From IMG/VR virus record IMGVR_UViG_3300047546_000716, positions 1 through 28,353 of that record: 28,353 nucleotides of DNA. One strand, given 5' to 3'. The notes below the pieces were generated by a model. The model was given only the letters and a program-made list of their open reading frames with translations, had not been told where the DNA came from and ran no database searches. The first letter of the stretch is position 1; every line of letters starts with the position of its first letter. Both the position numbers and the translations under genes were made by a program. Below, piece after piece: positions 1-7,264 of the stretch. Origin of the DNA: a virus.

Positions 1-1468
1 ACCACCAGATTTCGTTGTAACCCTCGTTGGAACCGCCAAACACTTGGAAGCCTTGCTGGAGGTTGATGTCGTCGTAGATGTACTGGCGCACGGAACAGGG
101 CAGAGTCTCCACCCGGCCAGAGTACATGTAGAACTTGTCCGTGCCCATCCAGTAAGTGATGTTGTTCACCGTGACTGCGGCGTTGGGACCGATGATGGAG
201 AGGTTGGCACCCATGATCTGGAACGACCAGACATAAGGCGCACCGACAAACTGCATGGAGTAAATGGACGTGTCCGTCCAGATCAAAATCTCTTGGCGGG
301 TCTGCAAGGCCGTGATGATCTCAGAGCCTTGGCTCAGTCGGTATGAGCCTGCCTGATTGGTGATGGCCGGAGTCCATGTGCTGTAGGATTCTTGATCTGC
401 CCATCGCACCAGCATCGGGTCGAGAACAGTGCTGGCATATACACCAGTGGGGTCGTTACAGCCAAACGCGATTGTGAAACGCGAGGCATCAGACACCAAC
501 ACGTAATTGACCATCGACGGGCAGGTGGAGTCGATAGATACCGTGGTTGTGCCCGAACCGGTGGCATAGTTCTTTTGCGTGATGGAGCCGCCAGCCACAA
601 TCACTTGGCCTCGGTCGTATAGGGTGGGCGACGGGTTAACCGCCCAGAAGTTCAGTGCGCCGCCACGGGCGTTGAAGATCAGGTTCTCACCAAAGGCGCT
701 CTGGCTCCACAGACGCAGGTTTACACCCACACCGGTGGCGGCAGACAAACCCCAGCCAGTGCTGGCAAAACCCGTGGTTACACCACCCCAGCCACCAGCA
801 CCCCACCCAGCGGCGGTCGTGTAAACGTCACTACCCGTCACAATTTGAAAGGCAAAGGTTCCCGCTCCAGTGGTGCCAGCCGATGTGGCGCCAGACGCCA
901 CAGTGATTGTGAATGTGTTGGACGACGGAACAGACACCACCCGAAACTCTTTGTTTAAAGCAGAAGCCGGGATACCGTTGACCGCAGAAGCCACGCCTGA
1001 GATGGTCACAAAATCCCCTGCCTGCGCTCCATGAGCGGTGACATTACAAGTTACCGTGGTGGAGCCATTGGTCGTAGTAAACGCGTTAGAGGCTATCGTC
1101 GGGCTGTAGCGCACGGGCGTAATGTCGTAGAAGTTGCCACCCGTTGAATCCTGAATGTAGTATTTCAGGTTGGTGCCAACCCCCAAGAGATTGAAGCCTG
1201 CGAGGTTCAGCCAGTTATACAGGGCACGGCATGTACCCCAAAAAGACCCCGTGGCCGGTGCAACCGCAGTGGATGTACCGCTTGCGGCAAAAGTGTTGGT
1301 AGGTGATGTTGCGTATTGCGAGCCAGCATCCTTGACCCAGCCGCCAATCTTCTCAGGATAGCCCGAGCGAAACCGCACCTTGTCGGATTCAAACCAGCCA
1401 CCTTCGTTGGCGAGCGTGGTGCCTTCGCGGTTTACACCGGGGCGGAATTGCAATTTTTGGAGCGGCAC
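1..1468 (-). CDS. Large virion structural protein, DNA-stabilisation/tail-hub type (3' part missing)
   Basis: This frame is open from a GTG at 1468 to the left edge of the window, giving 489 codons with no stop, so the C-terminus lies outside. The GTG has a good ribosome site (AAGGAG, 8 nt upstream), and no ATG start gives the same N-terminus. The protein starts VPLQKLQFRPGVNREGT and continues with a segment rich in charged and aromatic residues (WFESDKVRFRSGYPEKIGGW). Thr/Ser/Gly-rich beta-type sequence follows, and near residue 450 a stretch containing ITYWMGTDKFYMYSG. This N-terminus resembles a large virion protein common in short-tailed environmental phages, often compared with packaged-DNA stabilisation or tail-tube proteins. 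That comparison is from memory, and the role is inferred. It is the last late gene visible, just downstream of the endolysin. Confidence 0.8.
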   Translation of the reverse strand, partial: MPLQKLQFRPGVNREGTTLANEGGWFESDKVRFRSGYPEKIGGWVKDAGSQYATSPTNTFAASGTSTAVAPATGSFWGTCRALYNWLNLAGFNLLGVGTNLKYYIQDSTGGNFYDITPVRYSPTIASNAFTTTNGSTTVTCNVTAHGAQAGDFVTISGVASAVNGIPASALNKEFRVVSVPSSNTFTITVASGATSAGTTGAGTFAFQIVTGSDVYTTAAGWGAGGWGGVTTGFASTGWGLSAATGVGVNLRLWSQSAFGENLIFNARGGALNFWAVNPSPTLYDRGQVIVAGGSITQKNYATGSGTTTVSIDSTCPSMVNYVLVSDASRFTIAFGCNDPTGVYASTVLDPMLVRWADQESYSTWTPAITNQAGSYRLSQGSEIITALQTRQEILIWTDTSIYSMQFVGAPYVWSFQIMGANLSIIGPNAAVTVNNITYWMGTDKFYMYSGRVETLPCSVRQYIYDDINLQQGFQVFGGSNEGYNEIWW

Positions 1469-1481
1469 GGCTGAATCTCCT

Positions 1482-1991
1482 TCAGGCTAGATTTTCGCCT
1501 TGTTCTCGGACTTCGGCAACCCGTCGGCTCCACCCTTTGCCAAAGGTTGCAAAAGTGGGCAGGGCCTCCAAGAAAGCCTGCCGTTGATCACAGAATTTGG
1601 TGACCAACTCTTTGGGGTCTGCGGCCATGACGGCCTGAAGTGTTCCGGGGCCAATCTTTCCATCGTCAGCAACCCCTACGGCTCTTTGGAGAAATTTAGA
1701 AGCACGTCCAACGCCAGAATTAACAGCACAATCAAAAACGCACAAGTCCACGCCGGAAGGCAAATCATCGCCTTTAACGGCATCCCAATAGCGTTTCTTG
1801 TACAGCGGAGCAACCACATCAGGCGTGAGTCCGCGCATGGTTTGTTCATCGACTTCATGTCCGACATACTCCTCCCACACACGTTTTGTAACACCTAAGT
1901 TCGTCATTCCGCCGGGGTCGTCTTTGTGGTTGACGTACCCACCTTCGTGTTTCAACAGGGCTTTCAGGGCGTCGTCAAAGTTCTCTTTCAT
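1482..1991 (-). CDS. Endolysin, GH108-family N-acetylmuramidase
   Basis: This 169-residue protein should cut the glycan strands of host peptidoglycan at the end of infection. The N-terminal part carries the family signature HEGGYVNHKDDPGGMTNLGV (residues 15-34), and Glu16 in the EGGY motif is the expected catalytic acid. The second half (about residues 95-165), with VADDGKIGPGTLQAV, matches the peptidoglycan-binding domain that usually follows it. Length is normal for the family. No signal peptide is seen, so release should depend on a holin. The gene overlaps the stop of the upstream 3TM holin by 4 nt, which suggests translational coupling within a lysis cassette. Confidence 0.93.
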   Translation of the reverse strand: MKENFDDALKALLKHEGGYVNHKDDPGGMTNLGVTKRVWEEYVGHEVDEQTMRGLTPDVVAPLYKKRYWDAVKGDDLPSGVDLCVFDCAVNSGVGRASKFLQRAVGVADDGKIGPGTLQAVMAADPKELVTKFCDQRQAFLEALPTFATFGKGWSRRVAEVREQGENLA

Positions 1992-2398
1992 TTTCTGTTC
2001 CTGATTTCAGTGATTTTTTCAAGACTGCGGGAGCCAAAGTAGGCGCCAAAGACCAGCATCCCCCAGTTGCCCAAAAGCGTGACATAAGACTCGTTGGCGT
2101 TGTACCCAAACGCGCTCATCATTGCAAACAAAAAATAACCAGTAAAGATCGCAATCAGGCTCATTGGGCGGATGTTTTTGGACAACCAACTGTCGCTAGA
2201 CATGTCGGCCTTCCACCGTTCGGACACATTGTTCTGCTCGGTCTTGTACTCTTCAAGGTTGATGTTGAGTTCGCCCAGTTTCCCGTCGGACTCGATCTTC
2301 TTCAGTTCAGCAAGAGCCTTGGCCTTGGCCTCCTCATTTGGGAGTACCTTGTCCAGAATCTTGCTCCCGACTTCCATCAGTGCTGGCAGGGGGATCAT
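1988..2398 (-). CDS. Holin, GTA/3TM-holin-like
   Basis: This 136-residue protein has a charged, helical N-terminal half (residues 20-70) and two clear membrane segments (about 79-98 and 105-122), ending in a basic tail. This is the arrangement of the GTA-type '3TM' holin family, in which the third hydrophobic element is weak. It is expected to form inner-membrane lesions that release the endolysin encoded immediately downstream with a 4-nt overlap. The start at 2398 has a strong ribosome site (GAAGGAG, 8 nt upstream). The first 65 nt overlap the upstream membrane-protein gene in another frame, which is unusually long for this compact genome. Confidence 0.85.
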   Translation of the reverse strand: MIPLPALMEVGSKILDKVLPNEEAKAKALAELKKIESDGKLGELNINLEEYKTEQNNVSERWKADMSSDSWLSKNIRPMSLIAIFTGYFLFAMMSAFGYNANESYVTLLGNWGMLVFGAYFGSRSLEKITEIRNRK

Positions 2399-2663
2399 CG
2401 GTCGGCTCCTTCTTCAACATCTCTTGCACAACATCCTTGCCTTTGATGGCCAGCAAGGTTCCCAGACTGCCCAAGATGTACTTGGACATGTCACTCAACA
2501 GGTAAAAAAACTGCTTGTCTGCGGGGGCGATCCCGTTCATGGGTTGCGGGACAAAGACGATGGAAAACATCGACAAGCCCACCATGACCAGCACGGTGGT
2601 GCAGAAAGTGAAGGCGATCATGAACTTGATCTTGGCCTCAATAGACTCGTTGTCCCATTTCAT
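2334..2663 (-). CDS. Small membrane protein of the lysis region
   Basis: This 109-residue protein begins MKWDNESIEAKIKF. It has a strong membrane segment at about residues 13-38 and a shorter hydrophobic one at about 60-74, then a hydrophilic Asp/Ser/Gln-rich tail. I do not recognise a named family. Its position between a lipoprotein gene and the holin, and its two-segment topology, make a second holin, an antiholin or a lysis regulator plausible. The 3' end overlaps the holin gene by 65 nt, so its hydrophilic tail is encoded over the holin's N-terminus. The start overlaps the upstream stop by 4 nt. Confidence 0.75.
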   Translation of the reverse strand: MKWDNESIEAKIKFMIAFTFCTTVLVMVGLSMFSIVFVPQPMNGIAPADKQFFYLLSDMSKYILGSLGTLLAIKGKDVVQEMLKKEPTDDPPASTDGSREQDSGQGTPK

Positions 2664-2845
2664 CTCTGGTCACCTTTCATCTCTTCGGGCTTGAGCAACT
2701 GATCAGGACACTCTTGGGTGATGGCGCAGATGGGGCGTTTGCAGTCCTCACGCTCCCAGTTCTTGGGGTTCATGCACGGGTAGCGGTAATACTCAGGGGC
2801 ATCACAGCCTACCAGCAGAACAACCAGAATCAGCGCCCTCATCAT
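2660..2845 (-). CDS. Small lipoprotein, candidate outer-membrane spanin subunit
   Basis: This 61-residue protein has a short signal peptide ending in a lipobox (L11-V12-G13-C14), so Cys14 should be lipidated. The mature part is about 48 residues, with four more cysteines and several prolines. In lysis cassettes a small lipoprotein of this kind often serves as the outer-membrane spanin. The neighbouring 162-residue protein has one C-terminal membrane segment, whereas classical inner spanins have an N-terminal one, so pairing is uncertain. The gene overlaps both neighbours by 4 nt. The lipoprotein call is well supported by sequence; the spanin role is inference. Confidence 0.72.
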   Translation of the reverse strand: MMRALILVVLLVGCDAPEYYRYPCMNPKNWEREDCKRPICAITQECPDQLLKPEEMKGDQR

Positions 2846-3330
2846 TTGTCCTTTGCAAACATAATGCCTTGGATCACCAGCCAGATCAACGGGGGCACAA
2901 GCAACACAACCAGCACGATCCCAATGATCAGGTTCACCATCTCAGCCATCTTCTTGGCCTTCTTGATCGCCGCATCTCTGGCTCGGCGTTGGGCTTCCCT
3001 TTGCGCCTGCTCACCCTCTTGCACTCGTTTTTGGATGTTCTCCCAGATGTCTGCGTGACCGGTCTGAAAGAAGATCATCTTCAACTGATCCTCAAACTGC
3101 TTCTGGCTCAACAACTCCATCTCGATCTGGATGGCCTGCGCCAGTGACGACCCGCCCTTTTTCTTTGCCTCCTCCAGCGCCTTTACGGTTTCTTGTTTGG
3201 CACCAAAGTATTGGCCCAACATGGGGCCAAGTGACGATACATCATTGACAGTCTTTTGGGCCTGCTTGATGACCTGCACCGTCTTTTGGACGGTGGCAAA
3301 CGCCGTCATGGCGATGGTGATTGGGTCCAT
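2842..3330 (-). CDS. Coiled-coil protein with C-terminal membrane anchor
   Basis: This 162-residue protein begins MDPITIAMTAFATVQ. The N-terminal third has few charges and several Ala/Val/Gln. Residues about 55-132 are strongly charged and helical (RVQEGEQAQREAQRRARD), likely a coiled coil. Residues about 133-157 form one long hydrophobic membrane segment, followed by a short basic end. I do not recognise the family. The tail-anchored topology and its place before the lipoprotein and holin genes suggest a lysis-associated membrane protein, possibly a partner of the lipoprotein. A virion-internal membrane-interacting protein is the alternative. Confidence 0.7.
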   Translation of the reverse strand: MDPITIAMTAFATVQKTVQVIKQAQKTVNDVSSLGPMLGQYFGAKQETVKALEEAKKKGGSSLAQAIQIEMELLSQKQFEDQLKMIFFQTGHADIWENIQKRVQEGEQAQREAQRRARDAAIKKAKKMAEMVNLIIGIVLVVLLVPPLIWLVIQGIMFAKDK

Positions 3331-3349
3331 GATTCAAAGGGATTTCCTG

Positions 3350-3631
3350 TCAGTATTTGCCCTCGGCAAAGACATTCACAAACACCGTGCCGTCTTCTAA
3401 AGCCTCGATCTCGTGCCATTCGTTCGCCACAAGATTCACGGGTTGAGTGTTTTTGGTCATTACCAACTCTTTTCCCTCTTTCCGCACAACACACGACCCA
3501 GCATGACACATGGTCAGATGCGAATAGACGTGCTGATGGCGAGGTAAACCCTCCCCCCTGCCAGCGTGATACACGTTGACTGTTGCTCCGTCGTAGGTAA
3601 CGGAGTGTCGTGGGTTTATTTGGGTTGTCAC
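3350..3631 (-). CDS. Cupin-fold protein
   Basis: This 93-residue protein matches a single small cupin (double-stranded beta-helix) domain. Metal ligands are visible as H32-x-H34 with H38 close by, inside GLPRHQHVYSHLTMCHAG, and a second motif carries H73 in NEWHEI. The canonical Glu of cupin motif 1 is not obvious; His38 sits near its place. The substrate cannot be told from sequence, and an iron or other metal-dependent reaction or a sugar-binding role are both possible. The gene overlaps the upstream 88-residue gene by 4 nt, at the end of the fibre block, so it may act on a fibre or on its receptor. Confidence 0.78.
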   Translation of the reverse strand: MTTQINPRHSVTYDGATVNVYHAGRGEGLPRHQHVYSHLTMCHAGSCVVRKEGKELVMTKNTQPVNLVANEWHEIEALEDGTVFVNVFAEGKY

Positions 3632-3894
3632 AGCGTTTGTGCGCCAGTTGTAGAGGGCTGATCGGCACTTGGTTCAGGCTCAGGGGGCTTGGGTGGCTCA
3701 ACAAACTGGCTGTTTATGTAAGACCAACCGATGCCGCACATAGACCATTCGCCAGACAGAACACCGTCTCCCGGAATATCAACCATCCCATAGCCTTCTG
3801 GTGGTGTGTACTGCGCCGTATCTGCATCAAACCAGATCACATTGTCAATATATCCGTCACTCAAACGATAAATTGCCCAATCAGTTAAAGCCAT
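3628..3894 (-). CDS. Unknown fibre-region protein with proline-rich tail
   Basis: This 88-residue protein begins MALTDWAIYRLSDGYIDNVIWFD. The first 60 residues are aromatic and rich in short beta-type stretches, and a Pro/Glu-rich tail follows (PPKPPEPEPSADQ). The pattern resembles small fibre-assembly or fibre-tip accessory proteins found beside phage fibres, but I cannot name a family. It sits directly after the glycine-rich adhesin and is coupled to the cupin by a 4-nt overlap. The ribosome site AAGGAGAACAAA precedes the ATG. Confidence 0.68.
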   Translation of the reverse strand: MALTDWAIYRLSDGYIDNVIWFDADTAQYTPPEGYGMVDIPGDGVLSGEWSMCGIGWSYINSQFVEPPKPPEPEPSADQPSTTGAQTL

Positions 3895-3904
3895 TTTGTT
3901 CTCC

Positions 3905-4660
3905 TTAAAAAGCGGTGATGATCACTCGGCCAGCGCCGCCGTTACCACCGCTTTGATTGGCAACCGTCGAAGACCCGCCACCACCAGCGGGTTGAGTGCC
4001 CGCCCCTGAGGCGCCAAGTCCACCAGCGCCGCCATAAACGCTCGTTCCTGCGCTTCCGGTTCTTGCGCCGCCACCCCCGCCAAAAATAGCGTTGCCGCCG
4101 GTAGCCTCGCCACAACCGAGGCCACCGCCGCCGGGACCGCCAGCCCACTGAGGTAGCGAACTGAAGAAGCCCCCACCCGAGGTGGCAGTAAAAACAACTA
4201 CCGGTGGCCTCGCAGTGCCCGGTGCCCCCGGTGGCGCACCGCCGTCACCGTTACCACTCGCTGTGCCTCCTTTACCTCCAATGGCTTGTACTGTCGAAAC
4301 GCCCATGTAAGTGGTATTCAGAGGAACGGACGATGTCCCGCCGTCCCCGCCAACTGCGGGAGTGGTTGATCCAGTTCCTCCGGCACCTACGGTTATAGAC
4401 ACACTAGCGTTCAAATAGGAAAGGGGGCAAACCATCTCGTTATAGCCGCCACCGCCACCCGGGCCAGCGCCAGCGCCACCGCCAACTCTACCACCACCGC
4501 CACCGCCAGCCCAAACCTGGATGCGGGCCATCGAATATCCGGTGGGTTTAGTCCATGTGCCAGACGAGTTGAAGGTCTGCAAGTTGGGTGCCTGATACGC
4601 AGTGGTTTGTACCGTGCTGTCGTTAAAAGTGATGGAAGTTCCACTTGTCGTGATTGCCAT
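3905..4660 (-). CDS. Glycine-rich tail adhesin/receptor-recognition protein
   Basis: In this 251-residue protein a short N-terminal segment (MAITTSGTSITFNDSTVQTT), of the kind used for attachment or trimerisation, leads into a beta region with GTWTKPTGYSMARIQVWAGG. From about residue 50 onward it is dominated by polyglycine runs separated by short beta turns. This is characteristic of phage glycine-rich domains, the polyglycine-sandwich fold of adhesins at fibre tips. It ends GGAGRVIITAF. Such proteins bind the host receptor and vary quickly. Base composition is skewed by the glycine codons (GGN), but strand and context match its neighbours. Confidence 0.8.
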   Translation of the reverse strand: MAITTSGTSITFNDSTVQTTAYQAPNLQTFNSSGTWTKPTGYSMARIQVWAGGGGGGRVGGGAGAGPGGGGGYNEMVCPLSYLNASVSITVGAGGTGSTTPAVGGDGGTSSVPLNTTYMGVSTVQAIGGKGGTASGNGDGGAPPGAPGTARPPVVVFTATSGGGFFSSLPQWAGGPGGGGLGCGEATGGNAIFGGGGGARTGSAGTSVYGGAGGLGASGAGTQPAGGGGSSTVANQSGGNGGAGRVIITAF

Positions 4661-4670
4661 TTCTTACTCC

Positions 4671-5813
4671 TTATGGTGTTCCGCCAGCGGTGATGTCGCT
4701 GAGAGTGGTGAAAACGCCAGACGAATCCATTGACGCAATTGTCGTTCCGCCGTATTTAAAGATCAACTTGCCGCCGGACTCTTGTATGGTGAAGTTGGAA
4801 GTCACCAAATTTGTGGCGTTTGTTGCGTTCGTTGCGTTCGTTGCATTTGTGGCGTTCGTTGCATTTTGAACTGCGGTGGCGCCAATTACAGACACCACTT
4901 GAGCCGCTGAAGCCGCAGTAAATGCGCTGGTGCCGTTGCCGTATGCTAAACCCGTCAGAGTTGCCACACCAGAACCACCGTTTGCCACAGGAAGGGTTCC
5001 CGTCACTTGGCTTGTCAGGCTCACGTTGGACAGCGTGCCGCCCAGAGTCAAACTGCCAGAAGACGTTACAGTGCCAGTAAGGGTGATGCCATTCACCGTG
5101 CCAGTGCCAGACACCGATGTAACTGTGCCGCCCGGGTTGGACGAATTGATGGTGATGCTACCAGCCGCATTGGTGATGCTGATGTTGGTACCCGCAGTCA
5201 GCGTGGTTCTGGTAAAGCCTGTCCCGTTACCAATATCCAGAGCGCCGTTGGCCGGAGTAGAGGTTAGCCCCGTGCCGCCGTTTGCAATCGGCAGAGTTCC
5301 GGTTACACCAGTCGTCAAAGGTAAGGAAGTGCAATTGGTCAAATTACCCGATGTGGGGGTACCAAGCACTGGGGTGGTCATGGTGGGAGATGTAAACGTC
5401 GGTGACACCATGTAATTGGTGGCAATCACAATGTCCGTGCCGTTGCAGACCAGAAGAATCTTTGCCGCCGCCGGGACGCTCACACCTGTTTGACCGCTGA
5501 CTTTGACGGTAACCGCGCCGGTCGAGTTGTTGTAAATGAAGTACAACTTTTTGTTAGCGGGAACCAGCAGGTTGGTGTTGGTGCCCCCGGTGCCAGTCAA
5601 CTCAATGAACATGTTACGGGCAACGCCCGTCAGACCGTTGGGGATCGTGATGGTCGTATCCGTGCCGGTGGCGACAGCCTGAGTGACATACCCAGAGATG
5701 GCCTGTTCAACCAGAGTCCCAAGGTTGGTGTTGGTGGTTGAACCCCAAGTACCGGCCTGATCGCCGGTGCCAATCAGTTCAAGTGCAAGATTTGTAGAGT
5801 AAGTGCTTGACAT
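4671..5813 (-). CDS. Tail fibre protein with NAT tandem repeats
   Basis: This 380-residue protein begins MSSTYSTNLALELIGTGDQAGTWG, a conserved phage fibre N-terminus. Ser/Thr/Gly/Asn-rich beta sequence follows, including the LPIANGGTGLTS and LPVANGGSGVATLT motifs seen in many trimeric fibres. Near the C-terminus (about residues 316-333) six consecutive Asn-Ala-Thr units are encoded by six 9-bp tandem repeats. The protein ends in a short beta segment. It is probably a trimeric side fibre or spike involved in host binding. The next gene downstream is the glycine-rich adhesin, 10 nt away, so the two may form one fibre. Confidence 0.82.
   Translation of the reverse strand: MSSTYSTNLALELIGTGDQAGTWGSTTNTNLGTLVEQAISGYVTQAVATGTDTTITIPNGLTGVARNMFIELTGTGGTNTNLLVPANKKLYFIYNNSTGAVTVKVSGQTGVSVPAAAKILLVCNGTDIVIATNYMVSPTFTSPTMTTPVLGTPTSGNLTNCTSLPLTTGVTGTLPIANGGTGLTSTPANGALDIGNGTGFTRTTLTAGTNISITNAAGSITINSSNPGGTVTSVSGTGTVNGITLTGTVTSSGSLTLGGTLSNVSLTSQVTGTLPVANGGSGVATLTGLAYGNGTSAFTAASAAQVVSVIGATAVQNATNATNATNATNATNATNLVTSNFTIQESGGKLIFKYGGTTIASMDSSGVFTTLSDITAGGTP
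4813..4866 (-). repeat. Six 9-bp tandem repeats (Asn-Ala-Thr codons)
   Basis: Six consecutive 9-bp units on the plus strand (GTTGCGTTC with a few substitutions such as GTGGCGTTC and GTTGCATTT) encode (Asn-Ala-Thr)x6 in the fibre gene on the minus strand. The units are in frame, so gain or loss of a unit would change fibre length without breaking the reading frame. Confidence 0.9.
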
Positions 5814-5822
5814 GTTTGTTCC

Positions 5823-6725
5823 TTACTGGCCGTCGTTGATCACCGTCCAACCGGGGTTTTGAGCATCGTTGACCACCTGCCAATTTGGCGTTTGGGGGTC
5901 GCTGGCAATTTGCCAGTTTGCCACTTCTGCGTTTTGAATCTTCAACCATCCCGATATGGTTGGATTGTCCAACAAGGTGGCGTTTTCTGCAATTGAGGCC
6001 AAGAACGATGCTTGTGCCGTCCGAACGTCGTTTGAAGTTAGCGCCTCAGAAATGGCCACGGCAAAGCCAGCGGTAATTGCCCGTGCATCAGCAGAATTCA
6101 AATTTTCAGTGACGGTTGCGGTAAAGACCTGAATGATGGTTTCAAGGTCAGCCAACGTCGTGGCTTCTGTGATGGCGGCGGCAAACTGCGCAGAAATGCT
6201 GGGGGCGTCAGCAAAAGTACTGTTTTCTGACACCGATTGGGCAAATTGAGCAGTCACAGTCCGCACATCGTTTAGACTGGAGTTTTCCGTTATCGTCTGC
6301 CCAAAAGCGTACGCCTGCGTGCTTGAGTCCGCCAGCGTTTGATCTTCCGTCAACGACTGCAAAAATGCAGAGTAAACCTCGTATGTATCCGCTGGGTTGG
6401 AGTTCTCTGTTCGGGACACCGCAAATTGAGCCGCAATCGTCGGAGTATCCGCCGGGTTTGAGTTTTCGCTGATTGATTGCAAGAAGGCTGACTGTTGGGT
6501 GCTGGAATCCCCTGCCGTCAAAGTCTCCGTCACCGAACCAAAGAACAGCGCGGCCAAAGAGTTGTCGTCGTTAGACGTGATCGGCTCAGTGATCGACTGC
6601 AAAAAAGCATACAACTGACTGCTGGCATCTGCCGAATTGACATTCTCAGAAATGGAGAAGGCAAAGAGGTTCGCCGCTTGCGATGCAAACGGTGTCTGGG
6701 CAAATGATCCAGCGCCAAACAGCAT
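5823..6725 (-). CDS. Virion/fibre-region protein of twelve 20-residue repeats
   Basis: In this 300-residue protein a 20-residue N-terminal segment ([20 protein letters not shown]) is followed by exactly twelve repeats of 20 residues (residues 21-260), with no insertion or deletion between them. Each fits F-x2-[STA]-[IVLR]-[STA]-E-x5-D, for example FLQSISENSNPADTPTIAAQ. The last 40 residues contain three shorter repeats of about 11 residues built on N/G-W-Q/T-[IV]-x-[SN]-D. I do not recognise a named family. Regular acidic beta-solenoid-like repeats and the position between an oxygenase and a fibre suggest a fibre shaft or cell-surface-binding component. The start overlaps the oxygenase stop by one base (TAATG). 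Confidence 0.8.
   Translation of the reverse strand: MLFGAGSFAQTPFASQAANLFAFSISENVNSADASSQLYAFLQSITEPITSNDDNSLAALFFGSVTETLTAGDSSTQQSAFLQSISENSNPADTPTIAAQFAVSRTENSNPADTYEVYSAFLQSLTEDQTLADSSTQAYAFGQTITENSSLNDVRTVTAQFAQSVSENSTFADAPSISAQFAAAITEATTLADLETIIQVFTATVTENLNSADARAITAGFAVAISEALTSNDVRTAQASFLASIAENATLLDNPTISGWLKIQNAEVANWQIASDPQTPNWQVVNDAQNPGWTVINDGQ
5946..6665 (-). repeat. Twelve tandem 60-bp coding repeats
   Basis: The coding DNA for residues 21-260 of the repeat protein has a strict 60-bp period. Units have diverged in sequence while keeping length and key residues (Phe at position 1, Glu at 7, Asp at 13 of each unit). The pattern suggests old duplication under structural constraint rather than recent expansion. 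Confidence 0.85.
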
Positions 6726-7264
6726 TACCTGAACCTCGGGCCACTAAACCACATGGTGGCGGAATACCGGGTGCCGCTCAGAATTGGCGTCACTCGATGC
6801 TCAAGAATCGCCGGAAAGGCAATCATGGTGCCTTTTTTGAGTTGAGCGTTGTAGTCGTTGTAAAGGCGAACCTCAAAGTCGCCGCCTTCAAATTCATCGT
6901 TCAACAGGCACACGACCGTGATTTTGCGGTCTTCCGGCTTGCCGCACAGGGTGAACGTGTCGGTGTGCCATGTGTAATGGTGACCCGGATTGTATTCAGC
7001 AAACTGCACCCGCTCAGACCCTGTGACATGGTAGTCCCACTTGCAGGTCTTGTTGGCCTCCATTGCAAACCGCTCAAAGATACCTTCCAACCAGTACCCG
7101 GCTTCGGCAAAATGCACCTTGGTCTTGCGGGTTCCGTTGTTGGTTTGCGCTCCATCAACACCCATCGTGGCTTCTGCGGTTTCTTTGACATGCAGTTCGC
7201 TGACAACGCGATCACACATCTCGTCACCAAGTTGACCCATGTACCAAATTGGGAGGTGGCTCAT
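6725..7264 (-). CDS. 2OG-Fe(II) oxygenase, prolyl-4-hydroxylase-like
   Basis: This 179-residue protein is predicted to couple oxidative decarboxylation of 2-oxoglutarate to hydroxylation of a target. The iron-binding triad is visible as H100-x-D102 (in [10 protein letters not shown]) and H156 (in ILEHRVTPI), with R166 ten residues after the distal His, in the 2OG-binding position. The core [13 protein letters not shown] matches the family. The start overlaps the last 4 nt of the collagen-like fibre gene, so the two are probably translated together. The stop overlaps the repeat-protein start. Its substrate is unknown; residues in the adjacent Gly-Pro-Thr fibre are an attractive but unproven target. 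Confidence 0.9.
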   Translation of the reverse strand: MSHLPIWYMGQLGDEMCDRVVSELHVKETAEATMGVDGAQTNNGTRKTKVHFAEAGYWLEGIFERFAMEANKTCKWDYHVTGSERVQFAEYNPGHHYTWHTDTFTLCGKPEDRKITVVCLLNDEFEGGDFEVRLYNDYNAQLKKGTMIAFPAILEHRVTPILSGTRYSATMWFSGPRFR

